From: Pseudomonadota bacterium
GTDB taxonomy: Bacteria > Pseudomonadota > Alphaproteobacteria > Rhodospirillales > 2-02-FULL-58-16
Direction of reading: 5' to 3'
Assembly: GCA_022567015.1 (NCBI GenBank)
Contig: JADFHR010000141.1
Span: forward strand, 1-8,452
Length of the DNA stretch: 8,452 nt
The notes below the pieces were generated by a model, which saw nothing but the letters and a program-made list of their open reading frames with translations, was not told the origin of the DNA and did no database searches. Position 1 is the stretch's first letter. Each line of letters begins with the position of its first letter. Made by a program: the position numbers and the translations under genes. Shown here one piece after another: positions 6,689-8,452 of this stretch.

Positions 6689-8107
6689 ATGGAACGTCTT
6701 GCCCATCGCACCACAGGCCACCGCCCCGCGGGCCCCTTTTTCCGGGGTGGCGCGGCGGCGCTTTGCCGCGCCGTGGCGATTATCGGGGTTTTGCTCGCGG
6801 GCGCCGTCGACGCGGCGGCCCAACGCTCCTCCGGCAGCCCGTTGTCGGAGGCCACCCAAAACCTGTTCGATGCCGTGCACCGGAACGACCTCGGTGCCGC
6901 GCAATCCAGCGTCGCGGCGGGCGCGGACATAACGGCGGTCAACGACTGGGAGCTGACGCCCGTGGACCTGGCCGTGGACAAGGGCTATTTCGAGATCGCC
7001 CACTTCCTCCTGTCCCTGCGCAACTTCCGGGAAACCGCCGGCCAAGCGGCACCGGCGCCCGCGCCGCCCGCTTCGCGGGGCCCCATCCTGCAACCCGTCC
7101 CTGCCCCGTCCGTGGCGGCGTTGGCCCCCGGCGCGGGAGCGCCGGTCGAGATGGCGGGCCCGGCGCCGTCCTGGCCCGCCGGCCAGCCCAATCCCTTTGA
7201 TCCGGACGTGGCGGCGGCAACCAACATTCCCGTCATCGGCCAGGTCCACGGCCCCGAAGGCACGACGACGACGACGCCGCCGGCTGTCCAGGCCCGGCCC
7301 ACGCGGACGCCGCCGCCGGGCGAGGTTGCCGCCCCACGGCCGCGAAAGCCACTACGGGCCGTGGCCAGCGCGGCACCGCCGATCCGAAGGGCGAGACCGG
7401 CAGACGAGCCCAGCGGTTTCTTCCAGAAACTGGCCAAGGCCTTCCGGCCCACTCCGCCAAAGAAGCGGGGCGACGGCGGTGACGTGGGGACGGCCCGGGT
7501 CCGGCTGCCCCCGCCCCGCCTGCCCCCGCCGGCCGACGTGCGCCGGGAAGATCTGGACAAGGTGGCCCTGGCCCTGGGCCGGTCCGCGGCGCTGGGGAAA
7601 GCCGCCCCGCCGACGCCGGAAGAGCCGAGAGCCGGCGCGCGATGCGTGCAAACGGCGGGCGGCGCCACGGTGGTTTGTGTGGAGCCCGTCGACTGGCCGG
7701 CGGAAGTGGCGTCCCTCGTCCGGGTCAAAAGCGGCCTGTACCAGGGCGCCCAGGCCCTCGTCCGCTACGATGACGGCAAGGCCACCCGCCTGCATGCGCT
7801 GTTCCCCACGGAATCCTTCGATGCCGTCGTCGCCTTTTCCACGCGCCGTTTCGGGCCTCCCTTGAAGACACTGGACCGGGGCACCGCGGGCCGGACCAAC
7901 CCGACGGCCCTGTGGATGAGCATCGACCCGGTTACCGATCAGGTCGTCGCGCTGGAAATCCGCAAGTTCGACAATGTCCGGGGCGCCTATCCGGACCCCT
8001 TGCACGGCGCCATGATGCTCTTCCCCGCCGCCGCCACACCTGTTTTCCCGCGCCTGCCGTTGCTCAAGCTCGAGCTTGAGGTGATGAAGAGCGGGCGCAC
8101 CGGGTAA
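6689..8107 (+). CDS. Secreted or periplasmic ankyrin-segment protein with Pro/Ala-rich linker and unknown C-terminal domain
   Basis: The 472-residue product is not a family I recognise as a whole. Residues 22-45 form a signal peptide (AAALCRAVAIIGVLLAG, then VDAAA/Q). Residues 53-112 contain one to two ankyrin-type helices (LFDAVHRNDLGAAQSSVAAGADITAVND, then LTPVDLAVDKGYFEIAHFLLS), a degenerate short ankyrin unit. Residues 118-315 are a low-complexity linker rich in Pro, Ala, Arg and Gly, broken by a short amphipathic piece at 243-252 (FFQKLAKAF). The C-terminal domain (318-470) has two Cys, C319 and C330, possibly a disulfide, and alternating strands (LVRVKSGLYQGAQALVRY, ALWMSIDP, VVALEIRKF). 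The ATG at 6689 is preferred, with AGGA at 6675-6678, 10 bases before it. A TTG at 6581 would add 36 residues ahead of the signal peptide and is less likely. Role unknown; the ankyrin part suggests protein binding in the periplasm. Confidence 0.8.
   Translation: MERLAHRTTGHRPAGPFFRGGAAALCRAVAIIGVLLAGAVDAAAQRSSGSPLSEATQNLFDAVHRNDLGAAQSSVAAGADITAVNDWELTPVDLAVDKGYFEIAHFLLSLRNFRETAGQAAPAPAPPASRGPILQPVPAPSVAALAPGAGAPVEMAGPAPSWPAGQPNPFDPDVAAATNIPVIGQVHGPEGTTTTTPPAVQARPTRTPPPGEVAAPRPRKPLRAVASAAPPIRRARPADEPSGFFQKLAKAFRPTPPKKRGDGGDVGTARVRLPPPRLPPPADVRREDLDKVALALGRSAALGKAAPPTPEEPRAGARCVQTAGGATVVCVEPVDWPAEVASLVRVKSGLYQGAQALVRYDDGKATRLHALFPTESFDAVVAFSTRRFGPPLKTLDRGTAGRTNPTALWMSIDPVTDQVVALEIRKFDNVRGAYPDPLHGAMMLFPAAATPVFPRLPLLKLELEVMKSGRTG
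7262..7276 (+). repeat. Short trinucleotide repeat (ACG)x5 inside coding sequence
   Basis: Five perfect ACG units encode residues T192-T196 in the Pro/Ala-rich linker. Unit gain or loss would keep the frame and only change linker length. Confidence 0.7.
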
Positions 8108-8110
8108 TAC

Positions 8111-8166
8111 CAAGGGTCGCCGGATACCTGTGGTACCTTGATTTGAACGCCGTCGGCGTACCCTTG
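8111..8166 (+). other. Competing inverted repeats downstream of the ankyrin-segment gene
   Basis: CAAGG (8111-8115) can pair with CCTTG (8136-8140) in a bulged hairpin that also uses TACC (8125-8128) and GGTA (8132-8135) around a TGT loop. The same arm extended, CAAGGGT (8111-8117), can instead pair with ACCCTTG (8160-8166), enclosing a small CGCCG/CGGCG hairpin (8148-8158). No T-run follows either structure. It may act as a terminator or processing stem for the upstream gene; support is structural only. Confidence 0.3.
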
Positions 8167-8179
8167 ACGGACGAAGTTT

Positions 8180-8209
8180 TAGACTTCCAGTTTAAAATGA
8201 TTTTAATAT
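8180..8209 (+). promoter_or_regulatory. AT-rich candidate promoter with an overlapping 15-bp palindrome
   Basis: TAGACT (8180-8185) and TAATAT (8204-8209), spaced by 18 bases, form a plausible -35/-10 pair for the membrane protein gene that begins at 8269. TTAAAATGATTTTAA (8192-8206) is a perfect palindrome around a single central G and covers the spacer and most of the -10, where a repressor would block polymerase. The regulator is unknown. Bases 8210-8262 hold nothing further that I can identify. Confidence 0.4.
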
Positions 8210-8268
8210 GGCCGGCGCTAGAGTGCGGGCCTTCGCGGTACCGAGGCAATCATGGTTGGGGGATGGAC

Positions 8269-8452
8269 ATGAGCAACATACTGGCAGATCTGAAGAACAC
8301 CGTGATCGCGGGGGTGGTCCTGACCGTGATCATGATCGCCGTCGTCGTCGGCTGGCACACCCAGGGCCTCGAGTTCGACCAGAACTGGTGGTCCTTCCTG
8401 TTCCGCTGGCTGCACGTGCTCAGCGGGGTCATGTGGATCGGCCTGTTGTGGT
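8269..8452 (+). CDS. Urate hydroxylase PuuD-like membrane protein, N-terminal part (cut by window edge)
   Basis: The first 61 codons are present: MSNILADLKNTVIAGVVLTV begins the product, with a transmembrane segment at about 12-28. Next is a short polar loop (WHTQGLEFDQNW) and the start of a second membrane segment with FLFRWLHVLSGVMWIGLLW. From memory, that RWLHVLxGVMWIGLL signature is typical of the urate-oxidase N-terminal membrane domain (Urate_ox_N) of PuuD, an inner-membrane urate hydroxylase usually followed by a cytochrome c domain. In many alphaproteobacteria, related proteins are only annotated as membrane proteins. The ATG at 8269 is preferred over the in-frame ATG at 8263 because the GGGGGA at 8258-8263 gives proper Shine-Dalgarno spacing only for 8269. 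The purine role and the C-terminal domain cannot be judged from this fragment. Confidence 0.65.
   Translation, partial: MSNILADLKNTVIAGVVLTVIMIAVVVGWHTQGLEFDQNWWSFLFRWLHVLSGVMWIGLLW

Overview
The window looks like a chromosomal piece of a GC-rich alphaproteobacterium, possibly of the Rhodospirillales. The support is a full-length TrmFO (the folate/FAD tRNA methyltransferase used by alphaproteobacteria and many Gram-positives), codons rich in G/C at third positions over most of the window, and a urate-hydroxylase-like membrane protein at the right edge. This placement is an inference from gene content. No rRNA, tRNA, CRISPR array, insertion sequence or phage gene is visible.

Left part (1-2770): a divergent locus of lower GC (about 43-58% in 60-base samples counted by hand, against 73% in a sample inside trmFO). 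On the minus strand, a cysteine-free cupredoxin-like secreted protein (1109-1507) overlaps by one base the start of a polytopic membrane protein (1-1109, running off the left edge) whose predicted mature N-terminus is a histidine. On the plus strand, divergently, lies a secreted beta-propeller protein (1598-2770) whose repeated blade motif places His, Glu and Asp residues at the position expected to face the central channel. A perfect 18-bp palindrome sits in the gap of about 90 bases between the two transcription units. I read this as a candidate uncharacterised periplasmic metal (probably copper) module under one shared regulator. This is the part of the window most worth follow-up.

Middle (2845-5339): trmFO, then after a 119-bp gap with an AT-rich promoter-like segment, a DNase-I-fold endonuclease/exonuclease/phosphatase family protein. 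It converges on an aldo/keto reductase on the minus strand (5427-6434). An 8-bp perfect GC stem-loop lies between the two stops and may serve as a bidirectional terminator.

Right part (6435-8452): a gap of about 250 bases holding promoter-like sequence for the reductase on the minus strand and perhaps for the next gene on the plus strand. Then comes a secreted protein with a short ankyrin segment, a long Pro/Ala-rich linker and an unrecognised C-terminal domain (6689-8107). A 161-bp AT-rich intergenic region follows, with nested inverted repeats and a 15-bp palindrome overlapping a promoter-like element. The window ends in the first 61 codons of a membrane protein resembling the N-terminal region of urate hydroxylase PuuD. 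Apart from the left divergent locus, the genes look like unrelated single-gene units rather than one pathway.
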